64,000 nucleotides of DNA from contig JBAZEK010000001.1 in assembly GCA_041653995.1 (NCBI GenBank), forward strand, positions 1,214,316 to 1,278,315, in the 5' to 3' direction. The stretch's first letter is position 1. Each line of letters starts with the position of its first letter. Positions 25,914 through 34,523 of this stretch are shown here, one piece after another. The notes below the pieces were generated by a model. The model made no database searches. It worked only from the letters and a program-made list of their open reading frames with translations, and had not been told where the DNA came from. A program made the position numbers and the translations under genes. The stretch is from Dehalococcoidia bacterium (lineage in GTDB: Bacteria; Chloroflexota; Dehalococcoidia; GIF9; UBA5629).

Positions 25914-27602
25914 CTATTTTGCTTTGGCTTTCTCCTCCTCCACCAGTACCCTTCTCAGCACCTTGCCCACCATAGTTTTGGGCAACTCGGTTCGGAACTC
26001 GACAAATTTAGGTATCTTGTAGGCCACCAGCTTCTCCTTGCACCAGGCCTGTATCTCCTCCGCTGTAGCGGTCTTGCCCGCCTCCATCACCACCCAGGCC
26101 TTAACCGCCTCACCCTGCTTGGCATCAGGTATGCCGGCCACGCAGGCTTCGGCCACATCAGGATGTGCAGCTATGACTTCCTCGACCTCCCGCGGCCATA
26201 CCTGGAAACCGCTGGGCTTGATCAGGTCCTTTTTACGCGAGGTGATGAAAAGATAACCATCCTCATCCAGATACCCGATATCGCCGGTGTAGAGCCAGCC
26301 ATCCCGCAGCATCTCCTTGGTCTCCTCAGGCCTGTTCCAGTATCCCACCATGAGCTGCGGCGCCTTAATAACTATTTCGCCTTCCTGTCCGGCGGGTAAA
26401 TCGCCCTCACCCGTCTCCAAATCGCCGATCCTGGCAATCACATCGGGCAGCGGCATGCCGGTGGAACCCTCCTTCCATTTGCCCAGGTAAGGTGTAACGC
26501 AGGAGGCCATGGTAGCCTCGGTCATGGCATAGCCTTCGACTATCCGGCCGCCCGTCAATTCCTCAAAGCGTCTCTTGGTATCGGCCAGCAGCGGAGCGGC
26601 GCCGGACACACAGAACTTCATCGATTTGAAATCGACTTTCCCGGCTTTGACCTTGGGATGCTCCAGCAGAGCAATATAAAGGGCGGGAACTGCCGGGAAG
26701 AAAGTCGGTTTATCATGTTGAATAGTAGCTATCAAATCTTCGCGGTCGCGAGGATTGGGAACGAGGGACAATGTCACATGGCATACTATGGCGGTGCTCA
26801 TAACACCATAGGTCGCGTATACATGGAAAAGCGGCAGGCAGGCCATGATGACATCCTTGTAGCTCTCGATCATGCCACCGAACCACGCAGCATACTGCAG
26901 GGCTGTTATCACCATGGAATGATGCGTGCCTACCACGCCCTTGGGGGTGCCCGTGGTGCCGCCGCTGAACAGTATGAGTGCAGGATCCTGCGGTGCAACC
27001 TTCACATCCGGCCGCCCGGCGCCGGCATACTGCTTGATCAGGTCCGTCATCCACAAATCTCCCTGCTCCAGTTCTACATAGTGACCTTCCTTTTTCTCCT
27101 TGACCAGCGTGAACAACACCTTAAGCACCGGCGGGAGGTAATCCTTGATGCTGGTAGCTATGACCAGCTTTACGCTGGTGCGCGGCTGTATCTTCTTAAA
27201 CTGCTTGTAGAACATGGTCAGAACGACTACAGTCCCAGCCCCGCAATCTTTGAGGGCGTGCTCCAGCTCGCTTTCCGTATACATGGGATTTAAATGCACC
27301 AGTATGGCGCCGACCTTCCAGGCCCCCCAGCGGCAGATAAGCGCCTGCGGGCAGTTGGGCATGAGAAGCGCGACCCTGTCGCCTTTCTTGACGCCTTTGG
27401 CAGCCAGGGCAGCCGCGAATTCATCGCTCAGCTTCTGAAACTCAGCATAGGATATCTTCCTCTTCTTGAAAAGCATCATGGGATAGTCGGGTTTCTCTTT
27501 GACTGCCTCATCCACGTAATCTATGAGGGTTTTCTGGGGATATGGTTCCAGTGTGTGGGGTACACCGGGATCGTAATTCTTTAACCAGCGATATTCTGCC
27601 AT
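25914..27602 (-). CDS. Acyl-CoA synthetase 4 of the tandem cluster
   Basis: A 562-residue ANL ligase. Motifs: LFSGGTTGTPKGVVGTHHSM, EGYAMTEATMASC, WLYTGDIGYLDEDGYLF, SRKKDLIKPSGFQVWPREVEE, and PKTMVGKVLRRVL with the catalytic Lys. ATG 27602 (MAEYRWLKNYDPGVPHTLEPYP) has GGAGG 8 nt upstream; an ATG at 27617 precedes that ribosome site and is rejected. It is the closest paralogue of the next gene upstream (synthetase 5), with long identical stretches, and so the product of a fairly recent tandem duplication. Confidence 0.92.
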   Translation of the reverse strand: MAEYRWLKNYDPGVPHTLEPYPQKTLIDYVDEAVKEKPDYPMMLFKKRKISYAEFQKLSDEFAAALAAKGVKKGDRVALLMPNCPQALICRWGAWKVGAILVHLNPMYTESELEHALKDCGAGTVVVLTMFYKQFKKIQPRTSVKLVIATSIKDYLPPVLKVLFTLVKEKKEGHYVELEQGDLWMTDLIKQYAGAGRPDVKVAPQDPALILFSGGTTGTPKGVVGTHHSMVITALQYAAWFGGMIESYKDVIMACLPLFHVYATYGVMSTAIVCHVTLSLVPNPRDREDLIATIQHDKPTFFPAVPALYIALLEHPKVKAGKVDFKSMKFCVSGAAPLLADTKRRFEELTGGRIVEGYAMTEATMASCVTPYLGKWKEGSTGMPLPDVIARIGDLETGEGDLPAGQEGEIVIKAPQLMVGYWNRPEETKEMLRDGWLYTGDIGYLDEDGYLFITSRKKDLIKPSGFQVWPREVEEVIAAHPDVAEACVAGIPDAKQGEAVKAWVVMEAGKTATAEEIQAWCKEKLVAYKIPKFVEFRTELPKTMVGKVLRRVLVEEEKAKAK

Positions 27603-27652
27603 GCAATCAACCTCCAAATCAATATATTCTAATGCCGTGACTATATGTTTAA

Positions 27653-27682
27653 GCAGTCCCCGGCTGTGCAGCCGGGGACTGC
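27653..27682. terminator. GC-rich hairpin between acyl-CoA synthetases 5 and 4
   Basis: Perfect 13 bp stem GCAGTCCCCGGCT / AGCCGGGGACTGC with a GTGC loop. In the operon direction AAACATATAG follows rather than a T tract. It is placed like the hairpin at 25852-25883 but unrelated in sequence. Confidence 0.55.
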
Positions 27683-27695
27683 CTCGTTCACAGAC

Positions 27696-29387
27696 TTACT
27701 TCTTGCTTTTTGACGCCTCTTCCTCCTGCAGAACCCTTCTCAGCACCTTGCCGACCATTGTCTTGGGCAGGTCGCTGCGGAACTCCACGAACTTGGGTAT
27801 CTTGTAGGCGACCAGCTTCTCCTTGCACCAGGCCTGTATCTCCTCCGCCGTAGCCGTCTTACCGGCCTCCAGCACTACCCAGGCTTTCACAGCTTCACCC
27901 TGCTTGGCATCGGGAATACCGGCCACGCTGACTTCCGCCACCGCTGGATGGCTGCTGATTACCTCCTCGACTTCCCTCGGCCATACCTGGAAGCCGCTGG
28001 GCTTGATCAGGTCCTTTTTACGCGATGTGATGAAAACGTAACCGTCATCATCCATATAACCTACATCGCCCGTATAGAGACAGCCGTCACGCAGCATCTC
28101 TTTAGTCTCCTCAGGCCGGTTCCAGTACCCCTTCATCAGCTGCGGGGCCTGGAAAACGATCTCCCCCTCCTTGCCGGCTGGCATATCGCCTTCGCCGGTC
28201 TCAATGTCGCCGATCCTGATTATGACGTCCGGGAGCGGCATCCCCACAGACCCCTGCTTCCAGGTTCCGCGATAAGGCGTGCAGCAGCAGGCCATGGTAG
28301 ACTCGGTCAACCCGTAGCCCTCAACGATACGGCCGCCGGTGAGGTCTTCGAAACGCTTCTTTGTCTCGTACAGCAACGGGGCTGCGCCGGAGTTGCAGCA
28401 TTTCATTGAGCTGAAATCCACCTTACCTGTTTTGACTGCCGGATGCTCCAGCAACGCTATGAACATGGCAGGCACGGCGGGGAAGAACGAGGGCTTATCA
28501 TGATTGATGGTAGCGACCACATCGTCGCGGTCGCGGGGATTGGGTACCAGAGACATCGCCGCATGCCCGACGATGGCCGTGCTCATGACCGCATACGTGG
28601 CGAACGAGTGGAAAAGCGGCAGCACCAGCATCATCACATCTTTGTAAGGTTCGACTATCTCACCGAACCAGCTGCTGAATTGCAGACCTGTGATTACCTG
28701 CGAATGGTGCGTGCCCACTACACCCTTGGGTGTGCCTGTCGTCCCGCCGGAGAAAAGAATGAGGGCGTCGTCGCCCGGCAGCACTTTCACGTCGGGCCGT
28801 TTGGCTCCGGCCTGGGCTTTAATCAGGTCGGTCAGCCAGAAATCGCCGGGCTGCAACACGATGCGATGGCCTTCCTTTTTCTCTTTGACCAGTGTAAATA
28901 GAACCTTGAGTACGGGCGGAAGGTAATCCTTGATGCTGGTCGCTATAATCAGCTTCAGTTTGGTCCTCGACTGTAATTTCTTAACTGTATTGTAGAACAG
29001 GGTCAGCACCACTACAGTCTCTGCGCCGCAGTCCTTAAGGGCATGTTCGAGTTCGGACTCTGTATACATGGGGTTCATATGTACCAGGATAGCGCCCGCT
29101 TTCCAAGCGCCCCAACGGCAGATAATGGCTTGCGGGCAATTAGGCATGATCAGGGCTACGCGGTCTCCCTTTTTTACGCCTTTGGCTACCAGCGCAGCCG
29201 CAAATTCATCGCTGAGCTTCTGTATCTCAGCATAGGACATCTTCCTCTTCTTAAAAAGAACCATGGGGTAATCGGGATGTTCTCTCACGGCATCATCCAC
29301 ATAATCTACAAGCGTCTTCTGGGGATAGGGTTCCAGCGTGGCCGGGACCCCTTTGTCATAGTTTTTTAACCATCTTTTGTCGGACAA
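27696..29387 (-). CDS. Acyl-CoA synthetase 5 of the tandem cluster
   Basis: A 563-residue ANL ligase. Motifs: LFSGGTTGTPKGVVGTHHSQ, EGYGLTESTMACC, CLYTGDVGYMDDDGYVF, SRKKDLIKPSGFQVWPREVEE, and PKTMVGKVLRRVL. It starts at TTG 29387 (MSDKRWLKNYDKGVPATLEPYP) with GGAGG 8 nt upstream. Most of the N-terminal domain and the C-terminal GKTATAEEIQAWCKEKLVAY segment are the same as in synthetase 4. The differences cluster around the putative acyl pocket before YGLTE (MKCCNSGAAP here, MKFCVSGAAP in synthetase 4), as expected if the copies have diverged in substrate. Confidence 0.92.
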   Translation of the reverse strand: MSDKRWLKNYDKGVPATLEPYPQKTLVDYVDDAVREHPDYPMVLFKKRKMSYAEIQKLSDEFAAALVAKGVKKGDRVALIMPNCPQAIICRWGAWKAGAILVHMNPMYTESELEHALKDCGAETVVVLTLFYNTVKKLQSRTKLKLIIATSIKDYLPPVLKVLFTLVKEKKEGHRIVLQPGDFWLTDLIKAQAGAKRPDVKVLPGDDALILFSGGTTGTPKGVVGTHHSQVITGLQFSSWFGEIVEPYKDVMMLVLPLFHSFATYAVMSTAIVGHAAMSLVPNPRDRDDVVATINHDKPSFFPAVPAMFIALLEHPAVKTGKVDFSSMKCCNSGAAPLLYETKKRFEDLTGGRIVEGYGLTESTMACCCTPYRGTWKQGSVGMPLPDVIIRIGDIETGEGDMPAGKEGEIVFQAPQLMKGYWNRPEETKEMLRDGCLYTGDVGYMDDDGYVFITSRKKDLIKPSGFQVWPREVEEVISSHPAVAEVSVAGIPDAKQGEAVKAWVVLEAGKTATAEEIQAWCKEKLVAYKIPKFVEFRSDLPKTMVGKVLRRVLQEEEASKSKK

Positions 29388-29450
29388 GATAAGAACCTCC
29401 TTAGATTTGTTATTATGATTAAGCTTTCAACGCCTAATTACCTCGAAGTA

Positions 29451-31151
29451 CTACTTCGCCGCTTTTTGCCTTGCTATTTCCTCCTCAACCAGTACACGTT
29501 TCAGGATCTTGCCCACCAGTGTCTTGGGTAACTCGGCCCTGAATTCCACGTGCTTGGGCACTTTATAGGCTGTTAGTTTCTCACGGCAATGCGCCTGTAT
29601 CTCTTCAGCTGTCGCGGTCTCCCCCTGACGCAGCACGACCCAGGCCTTGACAGCCTCGACCTGGTAAGCGTCGGGGATACCCGCCACTCCTACTTCCGCT
29701 ACCTTTGGATAGGTGCTGATACATTCCTCTACCTCGCGCGGCCAGACCTGGAAGCCGCCGGGCTTGATCAATTCCTTCTTGCGCGACGTGATGAAGAGGC
29801 AACCTTCCTCGTTGAGATAGCCGATATCACCCGTGTACAGCCAACCATCGCGAATCATCTCCGCCGTGGCCTCCGGCCTGTTCCAGTAACCCACCATGAT
29901 CTGCGGGCACCTGGCAACGATCTCACCCTCCGTCCCCAGCGGCATGTCTTTCTCACCGGTCTCAACGTCAACTATTCGCAGAATAACGTCCGGCAGGGGA
30001 ATGCCGGCCGATCCGGGCGTCCACTTGCCCTCCACCGGGCCCAGGGTAATGGCCGCGGTCACCTCGGTCATGCCATAGCCCTCGATCAGCTTGCCGCCTG
30101 TCAATTCCTCAAAACGCCGCTTGGTCTCAGGCAGCAGCGGCGCCGCAGACGCCACGCAGAGCTTCATAGATTTAAAATCAACCTTGCCCGCCTTTACAAG
30201 CTTATGCTCCAGCAGTGCAATGAACATTGTAGGGACGGCAGGGAAGTATGCAGGTTTCACCTTGTTTATGGTCTTCACCACATCGTCACGATCTCGCGGG
30301 TTGGGGACAACTGCAAGTGTATTATGCCCCATGATGGATGTGCCCATCACCCCGGCAAATCCATAAACATGGAAGAGCGGCATGATCATCATAACCACAT
30401 CATCCCATTCCGTCAGAACACTATCGTTCCAGACCTTGAGCTGCCAGGCCTCTGCAACCAGGCATTTATGTGTGATGATTACACCCTTGGGAACGCCGGT
30501 AGTGCCTCCACTGAAAAGCAGCAGCGCAATATCTTCGGATACAGGCTTGTGGTCAGGAATAGCATCACCGGCGTGCTTGCTCATGAGCTCGGCCATCCAG
30601 AGGTCGCCTGGCTGGAGAGTAATTCGGTGGCCTTCCTTCTTCTCCTTGAGCAGCGTAAACATAGTCGCAAGGAACGGCGGAAGATATTCCTTGATATTGG
30701 TGGCAATGACCAGCCTGAGATTTGTCTGCGGTTGTATCTTCTTGACCGTGGCATAAAAAGGTGTCAACACGATGGCAACCTCGGCCCCGCATTCCTTAAT
30801 CGAGTGCTGTAATTCATGCTCGGTATACATCGGATTGAGCGGCACAGGTATAGCGCCGGCCTTCCAGGCTGCAAACGAGCTGATAAAGCCCTGCGGGCAG
30901 TTGGGCAGGAGTACGGCAACGCGGTCGCCTTTCTTAACTCCGTTAGCCTTGAGGGCAGCGGCAAACACCGAATAGAGCCTCACGAGCTCGCTGTAGCTGA
31001 TGTTCCTGTCTTTGAAAATCATGAACCTGTGATCGGGCCTCTTCTTGGCGGCCTCCTCAACCACGTCTAAAAAGGTGACCTGCGGGTATGGTTCCAGGCT
31101 GTGCGGCACCCCCGCATCATAGCTTTTAAACCACTGATATGATTCTGTCAT
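29451..31151 (-). CDS. Acyl-CoA synthetase 6 of the tandem cluster
   Basis: A 566-residue ANL ligase. Motifs: LFSGGTTGVPKGVIITHKCL, EGYGMTEVTAAIT, WLYTGDIGYLNEEGCLF, SRKKELIKPGGFQVWPREVEE, and PKTLVGKILKRVL with the catalytic Lys. ATG 31151 (MTESYQWFKSYDAGVPHSLEPYP) follows GGAGG at 8 nt. It lies 36 bp after synthetase 7 and so is surely in the same transcript. It shares a basic segment near residue 165-185 (MFTLLKEKKEGH) with its neighbours, absent from most textbook FadD proteins. Confidence 0.92.
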   Translation of the reverse strand: MTESYQWFKSYDAGVPHSLEPYPQVTFLDVVEEAAKKRPDHRFMIFKDRNISYSELVRLYSVFAAALKANGVKKGDRVAVLLPNCPQGFISSFAAWKAGAIPVPLNPMYTEHELQHSIKECGAEVAIVLTPFYATVKKIQPQTNLRLVIATNIKEYLPPFLATMFTLLKEKKEGHRITLQPGDLWMAELMSKHAGDAIPDHKPVSEDIALLLFSGGTTGVPKGVIITHKCLVAEAWQLKVWNDSVLTEWDDVVMMIMPLFHVYGFAGVMGTSIMGHNTLAVVPNPRDRDDVVKTINKVKPAYFPAVPTMFIALLEHKLVKAGKVDFKSMKLCVASAAPLLPETKRRFEELTGGKLIEGYGMTEVTAAITLGPVEGKWTPGSAGIPLPDVILRIVDVETGEKDMPLGTEGEIVARCPQIMVGYWNRPEATAEMIRDGWLYTGDIGYLNEEGCLFITSRKKELIKPGGFQVWPREVEECISTYPKVAEVGVAGIPDAYQVEAVKAWVVLRQGETATAEEIQAHCREKLTAYKVPKHVEFRAELPKTLVGKILKRVLVEEEIARQKAAK

Positions 31152-31187
31152 CAATTCAACCTCCCTGCATAATTATTACTGTGGCAG

Positions 31188-32894
31188 CTATGTGTGATTG
31201 GTTTCCCCTCCCTGTTTGCTTGTCTCTTCCTCGATCAATACCCTCCTCAGAATCTTGCCTATCTGGGTTTTAGGCAGATTAGTTTTAAACTCGATATATC
31301 GCGGCACCTTATAGGCCGACAGTTTGGATTTGCAGTGCTCCCTGAGCTCCTCCGCCGTACAGGTCATTCCTGCATTCAGCACCACCCACGCCTTCACTGC
31401 TTCGCCCTGGTACTGATCGGGCACTCCGGCCACACTGGCCTCCATAACCGCCGGGTGCTCATGTAATATCTCCTCTACCTCGCGCGGCCAGACTTGAAAG
31501 CCGCTGGTCTTGATTATATCTTTCTTGCGGCTGTGCAAGAAGAGGTGACCATCGTTGTCCAGATAACCAATATCACCGGTATAAAGCCATCCATCCCTGA
31601 GCATATCGGCCGTTTCCTGCGGTCGCTTCCAGTAGCCCGCCATAAGATTCGGCGCCTTAAAACATATCTCGCCGAGCTCGCCGGCTTTCATATCGCCGCG
31701 GCCGGTCTCGGAATCCACTATCTTAATGACGACATCGGGCAACGGCATGCCAACCGAGCCTTCCTTATTAACGCCCATAATAGGATTGAGCGTTGCGGCC
31801 TGCATGGTCTCCGTCATGGCATAGCCTTCCAGGAGCCGTCCGCCTGTCATATTCTCAAACTGTTTCTTCGTATCCGCCATAAGCGGGGCTGCACCCACAA
31901 TGCATATCTTCATGCCCGACAGCTTTACCTTGCCCGATTTCACCAGAGGATGATTCATAATCGCGATATAAAACGTAGGAACGCCGGGCATGAAGGCCGG
32001 CTTATACTTTTGGATACTTTTAACCACATCGGTGACATCGCGTGGATTCGGGATAAGGATGCAGGAAGAACGGTTGATCATAGCCGTGCCCAGCGCGCCC
32101 GCACATCCAAAAACATGGAAGAGCGGCATAGTCAGGGCCACCCTGTCCTCCCATTTCTCCAGTACAGGACCGAGCCAGGCGTTAATCTGCATTGCAGTCA
32201 TTATGAGGGCGCCGTGAGTACCCACGGCGCCCTTGGGAGTGCCGGTTGTACCACCGCTGAAAAGTATCACGGCCGCATCCTCCGGCCTGACTTCAATATC
32301 AGGCCTGGGATCGTTCTTATGTTGTCGCAGCAGCTCCTGAAACCACACATCCCCCTTTTGCAGGGAAATCCTGTAGCCCTCCTTCTTCTCCCTGGCCAGC
32401 GTGAAAAGCAGACCGAGATGCGCCGGCAGATATTCCTTGATACTGGTGGCGATAACGGTCCGGATAGTGGTATCGGCCTGAATATTCTTCACAGCCTGGT
32501 AAAAAGGATTAAGCACGATCACAGCAGAGGCGTCCACCTCGGTCAACGCATGCTTCAGCTCGTGTTCGGTATAAAGAGGATTGATAGGGACCGCTATTGC
32601 CCCTGCCTTCCAGATGCCCTGGAATGCCAGTACCATCTGCGGTGAATTGGGAAGGAGCAGGGCTACACGCTCCCCCTTTTTTATTCCGAGAGCAACCAGG
32701 CCTGCGGCCAGGGCGTCGCTCTGCCGCACAAAGTCGTGATATAGAAGCCTGTGTCCTTTGAAATAGAACATGGCGCGGTAGGGTTTTGCTTTAGCCGACT
32801 CATCGACCACCTCGATCATGGTCGTTCCTGGATAAGGCATAAGTGTGCGAGGCACACCTTCATCATAATTCTTAAACCAGGGGTAGTTATCCAT
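31188..32894 (-). CDS. Acyl-CoA synthetase 7, first gene of the tandem cluster
   Basis: A 568-residue ANL ligase. Motifs: LFSGGTTGTPKGAVGTHGAL, EGYAMTETMQAAT, WLYTGDIGYLDNDGHLF, SRKKDIIKTSGFQVWPREVEE, and PKTQIGKILRRVL with the catalytic Lys. ATG 32894 (MDNYPWFKNYDEGVPRTLMPYP) has GGAG 5 nt upstream, better than the in-frame start at 32915. As promoter-proximal gene it lies behind a strong promoter whose -10 is covered by a palindromic operator, so all seven ligases are probably induced together. Confidence 0.92.
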   Translation of the reverse strand: MDNYPWFKNYDEGVPRTLMPYPGTTMIEVVDESAKAKPYRAMFYFKGHRLLYHDFVRQSDALAAGLVALGIKKGERVALLLPNSPQMVLAFQGIWKAGAIAVPINPLYTEHELKHALTEVDASAVIVLNPFYQAVKNIQADTTIRTVIATSIKEYLPAHLGLLFTLAREKKEGYRISLQKGDVWFQELLRQHKNDPRPDIEVRPEDAAVILFSGGTTGTPKGAVGTHGALIMTAMQINAWLGPVLEKWEDRVALTMPLFHVFGCAGALGTAMINRSSCILIPNPRDVTDVVKSIQKYKPAFMPGVPTFYIAIMNHPLVKSGKVKLSGMKICIVGAAPLMADTKKQFENMTGGRLLEGYAMTETMQAATLNPIMGVNKEGSVGMPLPDVVIKIVDSETGRGDMKAGELGEICFKAPNLMAGYWKRPQETADMLRDGWLYTGDIGYLDNDGHLFLHSRKKDIIKTSGFQVWPREVEEILHEHPAVMEASVAGVPDQYQGEAVKAWVVLNAGMTCTAEELREHCKSKLSAYKVPRYIEFKTNLPKTQIGKILRRVLIEEETSKQGGETNHT

Positions 32895-32940
32895 TTCGAC
32901 TCCGATCCGCATCATCAGCGGGCGAGGTGTTCCCGTTTAT

Positions 32941-32992
32941 GGTCAATCGTTAATTGACCGGTCAATTTTAACATAGTTACTCGTAAAGTCAA
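32941..32992 (-). promoter_or_regulatory. Promoter and repressor-type operator of the seven-ligase operon
   Basis: On the minus strand TTGACT (32992-32987), a 16 bp spacer and TAAAAT (32970-32965) form a good promoter. A perfect 16 bp palindrome, AATTGACCGGTCAATT (32952-32967), overlaps the -10 and the start point. A third half-site GGTCAAT lies at 32941-32947, inverted relative to the left arm. This is the layout of a TetR- or FadR-like repressor site. The same core appears upstream of the GRE operon. Confidence 0.7.
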
Positions 32993-33037
32993 ATTTGATA
33001 GCAGCATGGCAACGCGTTTGACAATCCGTATGTCTAC

Positions 33038-34090
33038 TTATTTGGATACCGACTGCTGGCGCAATTGCCCGCAGGCCGCCTGTATGCCCGCGCCCTTTTG
33101 TTCCCGCTGTGTCACAGTTATACCGGATTGCTCAAGCACGCGGCGGAAAGACATGATGACAGACGCCTCGGGCTGCCTGTAATCGCTTCCCGGAACCTGG
33201 TTGAATGGAATGAGGTTTACATGGCAGTTCAGCCCTTTGAGCAGTGAGGACAGCGCGGCCGCCTCAGCAGGGCTGTCGTTAATCCCTTTGAGCAGGCAAT
33301 ACTCGAAGGTTACACGCCGGCCGGTATGGTTGCTGTAATGGTGGCAGGCTGCGATTATATCCTTCAGCAGGTAGCGCGACATACCCGGCACCAGCTTTCT
33401 GCGCAATCCGTCTGCGGCGGCATGCAGCGAGACAGCCAGCGTAAGTTGCAGCCGCTCAGCGGCCAGACGGTATATGCCGGGAACATAACCGATCGTGCTC
33501 ACTGTTATATTGCGCATCCCGACCTTGAGTTCATCGTTGATCAGGCGCACAGCAGCCAGTGTAGCATCGTAATTGAGCAGCGGCTCTCCCATTCCCATGA
33601 AGACAACGTGGCTGACCCTTCCGTCCGCAGCAAGTATCTTTTTACGTACGGCGGCCTCGCCCACGGTTAAAACCTGATCGACCATTTCACCCGCCGCAAG
33701 ATTGCGTTTGAAACCTCCGGCGCCCGTGGCGCAGAATGCGCAACCGACCGGGCATCCGACCTGAGTGGATATACAGCAGGAGAATCGTTCCTCGTAAGAC
33801 ATGCCCACGGTCTCCACCAGCTCGCCGTAGTAAGGCGACAGCAGCAGCTTGTACGTGCCGTCCCTGCCTGTGCTGATCTCCTTGACAGAGGATCTCCCGA
33901 CCGCCCACAACTGGTCCAGTTTTATCCTGAACGGGACCGGGAGATCGGTCATGTCATTGACCTGCCGGCATCCGCGCCTGTAAATCCAATCGGCCACCTG
34001 TTTGCCGCGGAATTTCTTCTCCCCGAGTTCGGCCGCCAACTCTTTCAACTGGTCGCCATTAAGACCCAGTAACATTTTTTTCGACATCAT
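33038..34090 (-). CDS. rlmN: Dual-specificity 23S rRNA/tRNA adenine C2-methyltransferase RlmN
   Basis: Radical-SAM enzyme that methylates C2 of A2503 in 23S rRNA and A37 of some tRNAs. In 350 residues, the CxxxCxxC cluster motif lies at Cys 113/117/120 (QVGCPVGCAFCATG). Further blocks are VVFMGMGEPLLNYDATLAAVRLIND, LAVSLHAA and the C-terminal methyl-carrying Cys at about 340 in GIQAACGQLRQQ. The ribosome site GGGAGAG precedes ATG 34090 (a second ATG follows directly). It stands alone between the two acyl-CoA clusters and is not obviously related to them. Confidence 0.96.
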   Translation of the reverse strand: MMSKKMLLGLNGDQLKELAAELGEKKFRGKQVADWIYRRGCRQVNDMTDLPVPFRIKLDQLWAVGRSSVKEISTGRDGTYKLLLSPYYGELVETVGMSYEERFSCCISTQVGCPVGCAFCATGAGGFKRNLAAGEMVDQVLTVGEAAVRKKILAADGRVSHVVFMGMGEPLLNYDATLAAVRLINDELKVGMRNITVSTIGYVPGIYRLAAERLQLTLAVSLHAAADGLRRKLVPGMSRYLLKDIIAACHHYSNHTGRRVTFEYCLLKGINDSPAEAAALSSLLKGLNCHVNLIPFNQVPGSDYRQPEASVIMSFRRVLEQSGITVTQREQKGAGIQAACGQLRQQSVSK

Positions 34091-34162
34091 GTCTCTCCCT
34101 GACTACAACATTATGTAGCACCGTCAAGCAGGCTGCAAGCCGGGCTCAATACAGTTTGACCA

Positions 34163-34490
34163 CCCCGCTTATTAGTAGTAGCATGAAATTGTGGGGCAGT
34201 CAGACAGAGTAGCCCCAAGGGAGGTCGGAAATGGTCAAGAAACAGGCCATGTACGTAGAATGGCACTTTCCTCGAGAGTGCTCTCCCCTGCCGGAGGAGC
34301 AGAGATAGACTGCGGACGTGCAAAAGGGGAGAGCCAGTAAAACTCCTGAGCTCTCCGTTAAGTAGCAAAAAGGCTACGAAATATCAAGGATAAGGCACAG
34401 TATTGAGGCTTACCTCTGTGGGAGAGTAGGGAGGAGCGCGGATCTGAAAGATCAAGGGGCTTCGCTTTGGCGAAGCCCCTATATTTTCTG
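34163..34490 (+). ncRNA. Hairpin-rich intergenic stretch, candidate structured RNA
   Basis: The 433 bp between rlmN and the GRE activase gene contain no credible long gene but a chain of perfect short stems: GCACT/AGTGC (34263-34281), GGAGAGC/GCTCTCC (34328-34356), GTAGC/GCTAC (34362-34377) and GAGG/CCTC (34405-34416). They are followed by a terminator-like hairpin. TGTGGGAGAGTAGG near 34417-34430 resembles the 3' part of bacterial 5S rRNA, but the rest does not. A 25-residue open frame (34231-34308) has AGGGAGG upstream. It could be an unnamed ncRNA, a leader or a decayed element. Ends are approximate; I do not recognise a family. Confidence 0.35.
34455..34480 (+). terminator. Intrinsic terminator-like hairpin
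   Basis: AGGGGCTTCGC pairs perfectly with GCGAAGCCCCT (11 bp, TTTG loop) and is followed on the plus strand by ATATTTTC. On the minus strand it lies 44 bp behind the GRE activase stop, so it may also end that operon. Confidence 0.7.
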
Positions 34491-34523
34491 CGGATTCTTG
34501 TTATGGGCTGTCTGATACCGCTA

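Noticed and set aside
25852..27682. The two operon hairpins as full terminators splitting the ligase run into separate operons
   Set aside because: No T tract follows them in the operon direction and no clear promoter follows before synthetases 3 and 4.
34111..34368. An 85-codon minus-strand frame in the rlmN-activase gap
   Set aside because: No ribosome site and it runs through a series of hairpins; non-coding structure explains the region better.
34380..34445. 5S rRNA gene suggested by TGTGGGAGAGTAGG
   Set aside because: The loop A-C regions and the 5' strand of helix I are missing, and spacing upstream does not fit; kept only as a weak motif within the candidate ncRNA.
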